DNA from: Owenia fusiformis
Lineage: Eukaryota; Annelida; Polychaeta; Sabellida; Oweniidae
Length of the DNA stretch: 64,000 nt
NCBI GenBank assembly: GCA_903813345.2
Contig: CAIIXF020000005.1
Span: 9,737,375-9,801,374, forward strand
Direction of reading: 5' to 3'
In this document: positions 1 through 10,774 of the stretch, one piece after another
Layout: the number at the start of each line of letters is the position of its first letter
Position numbering within the stretch: position 1 is the first letter of the stretch
Translations under genes and position numbers: made by a program
Notes under the pieces: model-generated
Told to the model about the DNA's origin: nothing
The model's database searches: none
What the model saw: the letters and a program-made list of their open reading frames with translations, nothing else

Positions 1-59
1 AGCTATATTTTTGCTATCTCGTTCATAAGCAGTGTTAAATACATTCTTAATCAGTTTAA

Positions 60-365
60 ACCCGTTTGCAATTAGTTCTACCTCGTTCTCAACACGTCCT
101 CAGACAGTTCAACTCGTTGTTAAAACGTCCCTAGTAGGATTGAAGTACGACGGTTCCGTTCGTAGTACGTCCAGTTCGTCGTTAGTACGTTGTCACTCGT
201 TCTAATTGTAGAACGTGACGACCACGAGAACATTTTGAGCATTGTCTAAGTTCTAGAGGACCTTCCCGTTCGAGTACGTTTGATGAAGTTTGTAAATAGA
301 TCCCAAACGGTTCTTAGTAGGTCCAGTCCGTTCGTACACAGTTGAAGCCCGTTTTCGAGAACGTA
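60..365. repeat. CpG-dense degenerate low-complexity stretch
   Basis: About 26 CpG dinucleotides fall in roughly 300 bases, mostly inside short variants of CGTT, ACGT and TTCG spaced 5-20 bases apart. Flanking DNA has very few CpGs. There is no long ORF and no clear unit length. It may be an eroded satellite; nothing coding is seen. Confidence 0.45.
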
Positions 366-394
366 GTGAGAACTAGTTTGGTGTGATAGTAGGG

Positions 395-770
395 TAAGGG
401 GAAGCCCATGATACCAAGTAATATCAAATAATTATAGGAGCTTCTAACTTCTTCCGCATCCCCACCCCGTGGTTTACGCAGCTGACAAAATGGATCGGTA
501 CGGGTCAAAAGCTGGACCGGTACGGGTTAACGGTTTTATTTGAATTTAAAACAGCTATAACTTGCTCAATATTGACTTCTTCGTATCTAAGTTGAAATAT
601 ATGATCCCTCCGAATGATTTTAAGTACCCCCAAAGTTCACCCGTACAGGTCCAGCTTTTGACCCATACCGGTCCATTTCGTCAGCTGCATATACCAAGGG
701 TGGGGATGCGGAAGAAGTTAGAAGCTCCTATAATTATTTGATATTACTTGGTATCATGGGCTTCCCCTTA
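395..770. mobile_element. Foldback element with 130-bp inverted arms
   Basis: Positions 395-527 and 639-770 are near-perfect reverse complements, separated by about 110 bases. Each arm carries a variant of GGTACGGGTCAAAAGCTGGA near the centre and GGGGAAGCCCATGATACC near the outer end. No coding potential. It looks like a non-autonomous inverted-repeat element; the exact ends and target duplication are unclear. Confidence 0.65.
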
Positions 771-1463
771 CTATTCCTTACATGGTTCTGATCGTGGCGG
801 ATGCCGAGTAACCACATAACAACTCTGACCCCCCCCCCCTTGTATGGGATGTCAATAAATGAATATGCTGCCGGTTTTATGAGACCGCCAAAAATTTAAT
901 TCAATTTTTGGTTCAAATTTTAATTCACCTGCAATGCCGGACAGCCCTACAAGATATTTCAAAACATTTATTGTCATTAAACGTAGACATGTATGTGCCA
1001 TACATGAAACATCTACAAAATAGCAAACTATTCTTTAACATACTACTTTAAGATGACAAAAACAAATGTCACGTGAGTTGTATTCTGCCTTAGCTTGCAG
1101 AATTGTCTCAGTGAATAAAAATATTTTAGACTCGCGCACCCATCCTTCGTAAAATTCGATTTACTCGCGCACACGTCATTTTGCGAGACACAAAAGTGCG
1201 AATTTCTCTTTAACCGGGACACGCTTGGATGAGATATTTGGTGAATTAGATCGTCTTCAGACATTGATGGTACGGGACAAGTTTCACAGAGATACAAAAT
1301 CTTAAAACATGTAAAAAGTGTGATTACAAACCTCAAGCGAAAGAAAATGCGAATCACTCGCGCACACGTCATCCATGAAGTCACGTGACAGACTATACCC
1401 AGGGTGACTGAGCATGGCTCCAATATAAGCACTTTAAACTAGATCTTTTACTTAAACACTTAC

Positions 1464-2127
1464 TTCTAAGTCCCTGTCCTTTCATAATCTCCCCAACTTC
1501 TCTCTCAGTTGGGTTCTGTCCTAGACTTCTCATTACAGTTCCAAGTTCATTCACAGAGATTTTGCCATCACCATCTCTGTCAAACAATGTGAATGCCTCT
1601 TTGAAGTCTGAAATGTGCACCAATTTAAGGGTAAACAAGGCACGTCTTAAAAGGTATTGCAAATTCATGGGCATATCCAGGAGAGTAAATAATTTTTTCT
1701 TTTAACGAACCTATTTACATGTATTTGAAATTGTATAATTATCATCAAATTCAAAATCGTTAGATGAAAACTGATTCTCTCAATCAAATTACTTTTCAAA
1801 TTTAGGGGAATTCAGGGTATGTTATTTGGCCCATTACTGGCAACTAGGTATTGCCAGTATATTTCCTGATAATTGATTCAAAAATCATTATACAGAATAC
1901 AGAGGCGTTAAAGCTGAGGTTCACTAAATCTTGTAATATTTAATCAAACAATTTGTTGTCAACAAAGTCCAACATTAATAGTACAAAATATATTTTGTTT
2001 TTAATAAAACTAACTGCTGTGTTTCTTTTGAGTTTTAATTGCCTTAGAATTAGAATCAATTGAAAGTCCACACATGGTGTGTTTTATAAATACACTTACC
2101 AGATATTTGTGCCTCAGATAATTTTGC
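1464..2127 (-). CDS. Calmodulin-like EF-hand protein, two internal exons (partial)
   Basis: Two exons are supported: 2100-2127 (28 nt, residues AKLSEAQIS) and 1464-1607 (144 nt). Both have AG acceptors and GTAAGTG donors, and the frame joins as ...[15 protein letters not shown]. The 144-nt exon holds a full first EF-hand loop ([12 protein letters not shown]) and the calmodulin-type [13 protein letters not shown] linker. The 28-nt plus 144-nt exon pattern resembles exons 2 and 3 of calmodulin genes, where exon 1 supplies only the ATG. The initiator exon would lie above 2130 and was not found. EF-hands 2-4 must lie left of position 1, because no further EF-hand codons appear in 1-1463. Unusually, the exon ends [10 protein letters not shown] where calmodulin has an acidic EVDADG-type start of loop 2. 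The protein would bind Ca2+ and act as a cytosolic sensor; its targets are unknown. Confidence 0.8.
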
Positions 2128-3023
2128 CTGAAAATATAAAAAAGAAAACATTTATTACCATTTAAATATAGCATACTACCGTGTATTAAGGAGTCAATAA
2201 ACCAACCATTGAATGAACTGTTTCACTCAAATCCTACATCCCCTTGATTAGTTTGACTTGAGAGCTCTGAAAAAACTCATGGTTCAGGGTTCTGTATCGC
2301 TATAATTGTCACTAACAAAATGTATGTTATTCAGAAAAATTAACTACATCTACTCTTCCATAAAGAGTATTTTTCAAAGCTCAAATTACTTTCTTCTTTA
2401 ACAGTTTAACAGTCAATCAGATTTGACAATTTTCTGAAAAAGTTGAAAGATTTTTAATATTGGAAATGAAGTAAAAAAAAACTGATACCATTACACCTAT
2501 TAAAAGATGTACATCATTTACGGAATAAATAGAACAATAACCTTCAAAAACCTGTCACAAAATCATTACATTAGTTATAGTCATTCTCTTATATTGTCAC
2601 TTTGAATAAGTCTAATTTACCATTAGACTGTTACATTTTTTAATTTCGACCAACTTCATATCAATCAAACAATAATTTGCCTCATTGTTATAACTGAAAT
2701 GAAATGAAGGACTTAAACACCTTTTACTGCCTTGAGGCACTGCAACCCTCTAAGCTGCTAAATATAATTTCCAAAATTGCAAATATGAATACTGTGTCAT
2801 TTTAACAAGTTTGTAGAGACTCTCTAGAATTAAGTCCTTTACCCTCCCTCCTCTTTTACAAATTTCTCTTATATATAAATATATAAAAAACAGAATGGAG
2901 ATCCTGAATTTTTCTCTTTCAAGAGCGATTTAGAAATTCACCCATCAGAAATATTCAACCTTTCTGGTCTTAATATCTTTGTGTTTTCACTCTTTATTCA
3001 TTATCATCCAATTTTTAGGGCAT

Positions 3024-3140
3024 TAAAATGCAAAATGTCACCACTCTACCTGCCATTTGTTACAGACACCAAATGCCAACTGCCAGACACCAACCACTGC
3101 TACAAAAATGTTGGAGACCACAACAATATGTCACAGAATA
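3024..3140 (-). repeat. GTGGTGACAT-family dispersed repeat, copy 1
   Basis: Reverse-strand copy of a short interspersed family. It contains GCAAAATGTCACCA, then TGCCATTTGTTACAGACACC, then tandem variants of AAATGCCAACTGCC, ending near ACAACAATATGTCAC. Other copies are listed below. Confidence 0.6.
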
Positions 3141-3395
3141 CAGTTTTTTAAAAGGTCAGAAAATCTATACCGTTCATTTCATGAACATGATTACCAGCTC
3201 TATGCCACAATGTGTTACATTAATTATTTAAATGATACAATACAACTATAATTAAGAAAGAAACTGCCTAAACATAATATAAAATGGCTTGGTGAAAAAT
3301 CTACAGTTGAAAAGTGACAATAAATTTAGAATGGTGTTATTTTGCATGCCTCCATATTAGACCTTTAAAGATAGACTATTTTTATACATGTAGAC

Positions 3396-5542
3396 CACGG
3401 AGCGGTAGGCAAACTGCGCGCCTACTATGCACGCAGTTTGGAACATTGACAAACTGCGCGCCTATTCACAAAATGGCAGACAGGGAGGACACGACTCCCA
3501 AGAGGATGGAAATTACTGACAATACAAAGTCAATTTTGGTTATCAGACAGTACCAAGATGTGGAGACTAAGTTACTTTATACGTAGCACTCGATTTTTTT
3601 CCCGATGAATATCTAGTTATCTCAAAATAAGGTTCCCAATGAGCTTTCGTGTTCAAATTATACAGTGTTGCGTCATATAATGTCTGTTTTTCGTAGTTTG
3701 ACGTTTATTCAGCCCTCATGTTTGCATATACTGAAAGATATAGGATTGCTGCTAATGGTTTAAGTAATATAGGGTTTGTGTGTTAAACAGTGACAAGCCA
3801 TTAACGTGATTTTATTTTTTTCGCTGTCAAACTGCGTGCATACTTTCACGTGGATTTCACAAACTGCGTGCCTAATACTTACAAACTGCGCGCCTATATT
3901 TTCAAACTGCGCGCCTAATTTGCAAGCTGTGTGCAAGTTTGTTGTGTATTTTCAGAAAACGTAAACCCCTCTCACTAAACCTGTCCATATATAAAAAAAA
4001 ACAAAGTCTGTCCCTAACAAAGATGTAGATAACAACAGCGCATCTTCAAAAACCATGAAACCAGAATTAAACAAGATGTTATTTCCACACGCACCAATGA
4101 AGAAAATGAAACCAATCAAGAAACTAAAGGGGCGATTATTTAAAGGTACCAGTGACTCATTTTGAAATTAAAAGACTGTGAAAACCTCTTGCCCGATGTC
4201 CTCTCAAACCTTAAAAGAAATAGTACATTGTGTCAACCCTTCCTCAATTTCCTTACCCTCATCTCAACAAATTCAATCCCCCTTGAAATTACCGATTTAT
4301 CAGGCTCGTATAATATACATGTACTGCAGTCGGAACATTCAAGTATTACTTCCTTTGGCAGATGCTATAGAATAGACTCGAAACGATTGTATCCCCAAAA
4401 ATTCAAAGATTTAAGTGAAAAAGTTTTGAATTACTGAATTTTGCTCGTTATGCATGCGTGGTCACTTATTTATGGTAACGTGGGTAATAAACAAAGTTTC
4501 AAGTCGAAAGAGTGAGATTGTTGTAAATATCATTTTCTTACTTATATGTTCCTAAAACTGTAAATTGATATAGTATTTTATAATGAGGAATTCATTGAAT
4601 TCTAAGAAATGGCTTTTTGGACTGCATCAATCAAAAATCTAAATAAAAAAGGATTCAATATATATATTTACACAATTTTTATGAACGTATTTATTTATGT
4701 TGCACCATGCATGAAATAGTGTTAGTTTGAAATAAAGTAATAAAATAGGCAAGTTCGGCACTTCAATTGGGACCAGGCGGGGGCCTCCTGTGTGTCTTTT
4801 AGAAGGACCCCAATAGAATAAAACCATTTTCATGAGATTTTTGAACTCAACTCTATATGATGAAGTTGAATCATTGCGCCATACTTTTATAAAATCATAT
4901 AGACAAGAACAAAATAAAATATATAAATATGTACATTTCAAATGGTTGTCAACCATCAACCCAATTTTAGTTTTTGATTTTTTTCAACTTTTTCAATCTC
5001 TACCAGCAGCTTACTTACGTACTCCCATGAAATCACATAGGCCTGTATCAATAATATGCACGCAGTTTGGAAGAGTATGCACGCAGTTTGTGATTTCTGG
5101 CTAAAATAGGCGCGCAGTTTGTGTTTTATTACTTCTTTCTGTCATGTTCATCTGTTTTAATACGAAATATTTTGTATTGTACGGGAGAACTGGGTTGAGA
5201 TTTACCTGTGAATCAAAACCCAAGTGTTTTCTATTTCTGTGAAACGTGCGATATCAACTTTTGTATCGATAATCCAAAAATCGATGCCAATTTTTTGTAT
5301 TAATCTGCTTATATTTTTAAACCAACGTTCATCTGGACATACATTTCGCTATCACATGGCTGAATCATATAATCGCCACCGAATGGACGTGTGAAACTAT
5401 AAAACAATTCAGAATAAATGTCTTAAAATGACGTTTGAAAACACAGACTCCAACTTGTATGATGCAATGTTGATAGGCGCGCAGTTTGTCAGTCTTTCAA
5501 ACTGCGTGCATAGTAGGCAAGCAGTTTGGCTACCGCTCCGTG
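3396..5542. mobile_element. DNA transposon with subterminal motif arrays, non-autonomous
   Basis: The ends form 30-bp terminal inverted repeats (27 of 30 identical) starting CACGGAGCGGTAG. They are flanked by a 5-bp direct repeat TAGAC (3391-3395 and 5543-5547). Inside each end are clusters of a 15-bp motif, CAAACTGCGCGCCTA and variants, in both orientations: near 3409-3465, 3826-3935, 5056-5120 and 5472-5530, about 14 copies. These look like transposase-binding sites. Two short ORFs lie inside (3473-3586, 37 aa; 4162-4437, 91 aa) but neither is a recognisable transposase. A 5-bp duplication with ends starting CAC is shared with Transib-type elements; the family assignment is tentative. Confidence 0.82.
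4162..4437 (+). CDS. Hypothetical 91-aa ORF inside the transposon
   Basis: An ATG-to-stop frame lies in the middle of the 2.1-kb transposon. The translation is Leu/Ser/Asn-rich with no motif I recognise. The preceding 100 bases also read in a Lys/Asn-rich, coding-like way but contain stops, so this may be a worn exon of a transposon protein. No splice sites were assigned. Confidence 0.2.
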   Translation: MKLKDCENLLPDVLSNLKRNSTLCQPFLNFLTLISTNSIPLEITDLSGSYNIHVLQSEHSSITSFGRCYRIDSKRLYPQKFKDLSEKVLNY

Positions 5543-5547
5543 TAGAC

Positions 5548-7771
5548 TGTGTAGGTCCCAATGCTCAGTACTAAATCATTATTTCACAAATAACATGGCT
5601 CTGTACATACTGTACTGTATAAGTAACAAGACAGTATGATTTAAAAAAATAAATATGCTATAATAGGGTTGAACTATCGAATAATGAAAACGTTGCAAAT
5701 GATGTGATAGAAGTTTTTATACTATTTAGCTTGGAAATATTGCTGATATAGTTTTAATGTGATTTTAGGAGATTAAATGTTCTACTGAGGAACTTTGATT
5801 ATGTTCAATTTTCTATGATCTTTAACTTTCTGAAAAAGGTCGGGCTAAATTCTCATTGAGACGATGTTAAAAATCTTAATGTTGACTTCCTAAATGTTGA
5901 ATTCTTTTGATTGTCATGAATTTAAGGTTCACACAAAATCTGAAGATCATCTAGTTTCAAACACAATCTGAATCTCATTGAGTTTGATGTGAAAGCAGTT
6001 TTTCTTTAATCCAAAATAACAAATATGGTAAATCAATATGTGTCTATGGTAGATGCTAGCGTGTAGTCCAACCAGCACAAGTGCTGCCATCTACCTATCC
6101 ATTCATCAGTTTAGCACCTAATAAGGTCAGTACTCATGGTAAAGCTTTTGTACCTTGTCTATGGTAAAAATGTTAACTTGACACGATTGGTAATGCCCAC
6201 CTTGAAGGGTGTAGGGATAAAGGGAAGGGTCAGGATAACACTGATATAAAATATTTAAAGTGTCTAATAATGATAATGAACATATTACAATGTTACATAA
6301 CATAAGTAGATGCTAATTAAATGTCAATTGTTGTTAGTATAATATGTATTTTTCACTTAATGCTGCAACAAGTACACACGTACCAAAAAGTGCCACGCCC
6401 ACTTTTCCCTAAAAGCAGCTATGTGTGACTATATTTGATAAATATTATTGATTTATAGGATCATTATTAACACTTTTCAGTGTTTAAATGTTAAAATATA
6501 CATATTGATACAATTTTTGACAAAGTAGCAGCCATAAAATCCAAACAGATTTGCAAATATTTCACTTTGAGATCAAAAGGACACATTTGGGAGGGGGTCA
6601 AATTGAGAATATTTCAAGATATAAATACTGTTTCTATGGTAACCATATCAGTTAGAGATTGGAAATTTCTGGCACTTACTAATCATAACATGCCCTACCC
6701 AATATAAAACAATGAATATCTGACATGCATTAGTATTCTTTTTATTGGGTGGTATTAAAGTACCCCCATGGTTTTTTGGGGGTAGGGGTATAAATTGGTC
6801 TGAGGGCCGTCTGCCACCCCTATAGAAAGTCCAACTACCCAGAAAGTGTCTAGTATCATCATACAGATGGTTTGAAAAAGGTTGGAATGTGTAACCTTTC
6901 ATGTAAGGAAGGAGTTACAATTATCAGAGTGGGCCGTAGTCTATAATGTAATGTATATGGTGTATAAATAACATGATTGTACTGTGTATGCTATATATTA
7001 ATAACATTATACATGTACATATAAAGTATACTTCATAAGTAACATTTATAAGTTAAGCAATGAGCTATTTTTCCAAGTAATAAACTACTAGGATTTATCA
7101 GATATATTGCGAAGGGGCACTATCTCTTTATAACTGAACTATATGTACTATAAAGCTATTGGGTAGGCCTATTATGTAAAAATGTATATTTTCAAAATGT
7201 AGGGAAATTAAATTAGATTGAAGAAGTCATTTTGTTAAGTTCATTCTGCATAAATGGTTTCAGAGTCTAATCAACAAAATTCAAAGTAAATTGAGATTTT
7301 GAGTGTTTGTTGTTTTAGCTGTTAGATAAAGTTATTTATTACACTGAAACCTGATGAAATATTGACTGATAACCTTACCATGGGCTTGTTCAAGTCTATG
7401 CCTAAAGGTTATAGACAAGAATTGATAAAGATACATTTTATGATATTGGCGGGTAAAAGTAGAACATTATATTTTAATTCAAGCCAGATTCCTGGGTTTA
7501 AGCATTCATTTTTCCACTTTTTTTTTATTCATTTATTTATTTATTTAGAACTACACTTTTGTATCAGTGGCACACTTTCACAGGAGTGTCTTTACAATAA
7601 AACACAATATAACTAAAATTGCGTTTTTAGGTTCTTAAAAAAGTTGCACTAAATCTTTACTGGATAAAATAGGTTTGCATGTAAGACTAAAAACACTAAA
7701 TATCTTAAGTAAAAACATTTTAGATGCTGTGTCAAATATTGAACCTTAATCTTGCTCCCCATGTCTAAGAG
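5548..7771. other. Intergenic, no gene seen
   Basis: AT-rich DNA with only short ORFs on both strands. I saw no splice-bounded coding block, tRNA or clear inverted-repeat element. Confidence 0.6.
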
Positions 7772-7906
7772 CTTCATCGCCTAAAATCTGTTGCAGTTTG
7801 CATGCAAGTGAAGATTCTTCATCGCCTAAAATCTGTTGCAGTTTGCATGCAAGTGAAGATTCTTCATCGCCTAAAATCTGTTGCAGTTTGCATGCAAGTG
7901 AAGATG
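7772..7906. repeat. 45-bp tandem repeat, three identical units
   Basis: Units at 7772-7816, 7817-7861 and 7862-7906 are identical or nearly so, starting CTTCATCGCCTAAAATCTGT. The 45-bp period is 15 codons, so the plus-strand frame stays open and reads a repeated HASEDSSSPKICCSL peptide. I see no splice sites or gene context, so coding is not supported. Confidence 0.9.
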
Positions 7907-8474
7907 CAAAGAATGTTTCAGTCAGGGTAGTTGGAATTTTACTTTCGATTCTTTTGAAATCACATTACATTGGTCATTATAGTGGGGAAAGAGTAGAAAT
8001 CTGTGTTCTACTGTTTCAACCATGTGTACACAAAAGTTGCTATTGGGGTCTGAGAGTTGATTTTCTCATCCACATGTTGCGCTTTTTAATTGAAGCATAA
8101 TGTTTTATCTTAATTTTATTGAATACTGACTTGTATTAATGTGTTCATGTACCTATACAATATACATGTAAGAAATGTAGTTGAAGGACTGTTTAATCCA
8201 TTGTACATCAATTTTTTTAATTCCATTTTTTCAATTTATGCTAAATAAAGTGCTTATTTAAGGTCTTAATTTTCATAGTCTTGAACTCCTTTTTTGAAAA
8301 ATTGGGCCTTTTCTAGAAAATATGGGGCAAAATAATCAAAAAGAAGCAAATTATTTGAAGATTTTCAAAATAACAATTTGCCTCATGTTTCCCGAAACAC
8401 CCCTGGGTACAGAATGTGTACAGGATCAGAAAATATAAGGTACATGTACATCTAACTGGAGACATTTTTGAAAC

Positions 8475-8612
8475 AATGCATAAGATGCAAAATGTCACCA
8501 CCTGCAATTTACAGACGCTGAAAACGAACCTTCGAACACCAACTACCACTGCAAAAAAGTTTGAGACCTATAACAATATATATACTTGTGGTGGTGGTGG
8601 TGACATAAAAAT
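8475..8612 (-). repeat. GTGGTGACAT-family dispersed repeat, copy 2
   Basis: Same order of blocks as the copy near 3024: GCAAAATGTCACCACCTGC, an ACAGACGCTGAAAAC variant, CACCAACTACCACTGC, then ACCTATAACAATATATA. It ends with an expanded GTGGTGGTGGTGGTGACAT run. Confidence 0.6.
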
Positions 8613-8741
8613 AAAAAAAATCATCAGTTATATCAAGCAGTTATCTCAATTTTTCAAAAAGATAACTTGTATCATTTGTTCCAAAATAGCAGTTAGATCT
8701 ATAGTTCATATCAATTTTCCCCAAAATTGTACCTGATTCTA

Positions 8742-8978
8742 CAGTGCTCACCATAGACAAATGACACCTGGATTTGCCGAAGTGAGGATTTCCCATGTTA
8801 AAAAGAATAGAATTTTCAAGAGGCTATACATCAGTGGATGAGAGAACACAAAATGTAAAATATACAAAACTTGAGGGATGTGGATCTAGACATTATTGGA
8901 AAGTATGAAGTCTCAAATCACCATGGTCTGGAAATGGTGATAGAAAATCCAGGTGTCATTTATTCATGGTGAGCACTT
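8742..8978. mobile_element. 237-bp MITE, TA-flanked
   Basis: The ends are inverted repeats built on GTGCTCACCAT and AAATGACACCTGGATTT, about 35 bases per side. TA dinucleotides flank both ends (8740-8741 and 8979-8980). Non-coding. TA duplication plus short TIRs fits a Tc1/mariner-dependent element. Confidence 0.75.
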
Positions 8979-9066
8979 TATGTATCTTTCACGGGCATTT
9001 TGTCAAAAACATTTAGTTTCTCACGGATAACTTATATCACTTCAAATAACCTGGATATTCACACTA

Positions 9067-9900
9067 GAGTAGATTTCATGGCCTGACTTCGTCGGTAGAA
9101 CTTGAAAAATAAGATTTATCTGAAGATTAGGAGTCTTACTTACCGTCTAGAGGTTAGAACACTCATTTTAATGAAACCATATCAGCTATGTTTTGTTCAT
9201 GATGAAGCATAAGCACAGTACTTGATTGAAATTTGTGATAATGCTTTTTGGACTTTTCCATTTTCCTCGTGTTTACTTCCGGGATGGCTTTGCCTCTATC
9301 ACGAAATACTGTATTGACCTTGAACTTTAATTTTGTGACATATCATCCAACCATGTCTGATGTAAAAATAATTAAAGTATTTGAAAATAATGTTTTGTGG
9401 TCTCTTGCCTCTCTTCTGCAGACGAGTTTAGGACAGGGCAGAGGAGGATGGCCTGTTCTAAGATAGAAAAAGTGCATGATCTACAGTTGAACTATTGGTC
9501 TGAATGAAATGCTGCGCGGAAAGTATGAAATGGTCGTCAGCTGTATTAGTCTATTAATATTCTAGGACCTGTTTGTGATGCTTTATAATTTAGACCAAAG
9601 TGTAGACGAATACACGCATGTGTAAATTATAAAATCAACGAACAAAGATTCAATTTTCACAAATGTTCGGTAATTTGTCGTATTGAAACTTCCGGAACTT
9701 ACAAGGAAATCATTCATTTTCACGATCCATAATTTACCTCTTGGATATTGTGCTAAATGCTCTATAGTTGACGAAACAAAGGTGATAGAGTTTCATTAAA
9801 ATGTGTGTTCTAACCTCTAGAGGGTAAGTAAGACTCCTAATCTTGAGGTAAATCTTATTTTTCAAGTTCTACCGACGAAGTCAGGCCATGAAATCTACTC
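9067..9900. mobile_element. 834-bp MITE with 115-bp TIRs, TA-flanked
   Basis: 9067-9180 and 9788-9900 are reverse complements. The outer ends read GAGTAGATTTCATGGCCTGA, followed inward by CTTCGTCGGTAGAACTTG. TA flanks each end. The central 600 bases show no transposase. Probably a Tc1/mariner-type non-autonomous element. Confidence 0.8.
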
Positions 9901-10759
9901 TAACTACATATACAACATTCTTCATTGAATCATGCTTGATCAAACAAAAGTAAATGGGTGTGTCACATTTCTTATTATTCAAACTATAGTGACAATTCAC
10001 TTGACTATTTTTACAGCTTGAAAATGAAAGAACTTCAACCAATCAATACAGGTAAATATCCCGTCCCACATGACCATTAACTCCATTATGGAGCAATCCA
10101 TTTTGGTGAAATGAATTCAAATAATTTCAACGTTGGACTAATTCAAGTGCCCCAAGTTTTTTTGAATTTTTGTGAACATATAAACTTTTGAAACCGTATA
10201 TTTAAGAGTTTATATTCGAAATCTACGACAGGTAATTGGAGAATCTGGTGATGGCATATTTAAAAAAATATTATTTTGAGTAAAAAGTACTTTACTTACC
10301 ATTTTACTTGGTGGTCAGACGCTTTATCACAAAAATTAATCAGCTACAAAAAGTAAGTTCATTCACTTAGAAGACCCCTTGAATACCCTTGAACTTTGGA
10401 GAAAATGAAATGTTCAAACAGTCCGATGATTAAAATATGTTGCGACTTTTGTATGAATTAAAGCCCTGTTTATAATATAGTTCACTTATATCATTGAATC
10501 TGTAAACAAAGCGCTTCATGGAAAATGAATACAATACTGGGGCAAATGTACATGGGGTCTTTTTCTTAATTGAAATGACAAGCAACCGTTTAATATGGAA
10601 GCTTTTAATGTTGATATTACTGCAGAATGAACCAAGATGTTAAATATAAAATTATAAAACAATGTTTTTTCATCTTTGATTTTTATTTGATAATATGATG
10701 ATTGTAATAATAAAACCTACAATAAATAATTGTCATTTTATTTCAATTCATGACCCAGT

Positions 10760-10774
10760 AACAATGGCGGCCAT
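10760..10774 (+). promoter_or_regulatory. YY1/TISU-like motif over the SUCLG2 start codon
   Basis: The start codon at 10764 sits in ACAATGGCGGCC. The core ATGGCGGC matches the YY1 site and the TISU translation-initiator motif known at the start of many genes with very short 5' UTRs, including mitochondrial ones. The -1 and -2 bases deviate from the TISU consensus. Confidence 0.4.

Noticed and set aside
1043-1432. 129-aa minus-strand ORF near the calmodulin-like exons
   Set aside because: No EF-hand residues, Cys/Phe-rich random composition and no splice junction with the 144-nt exon.
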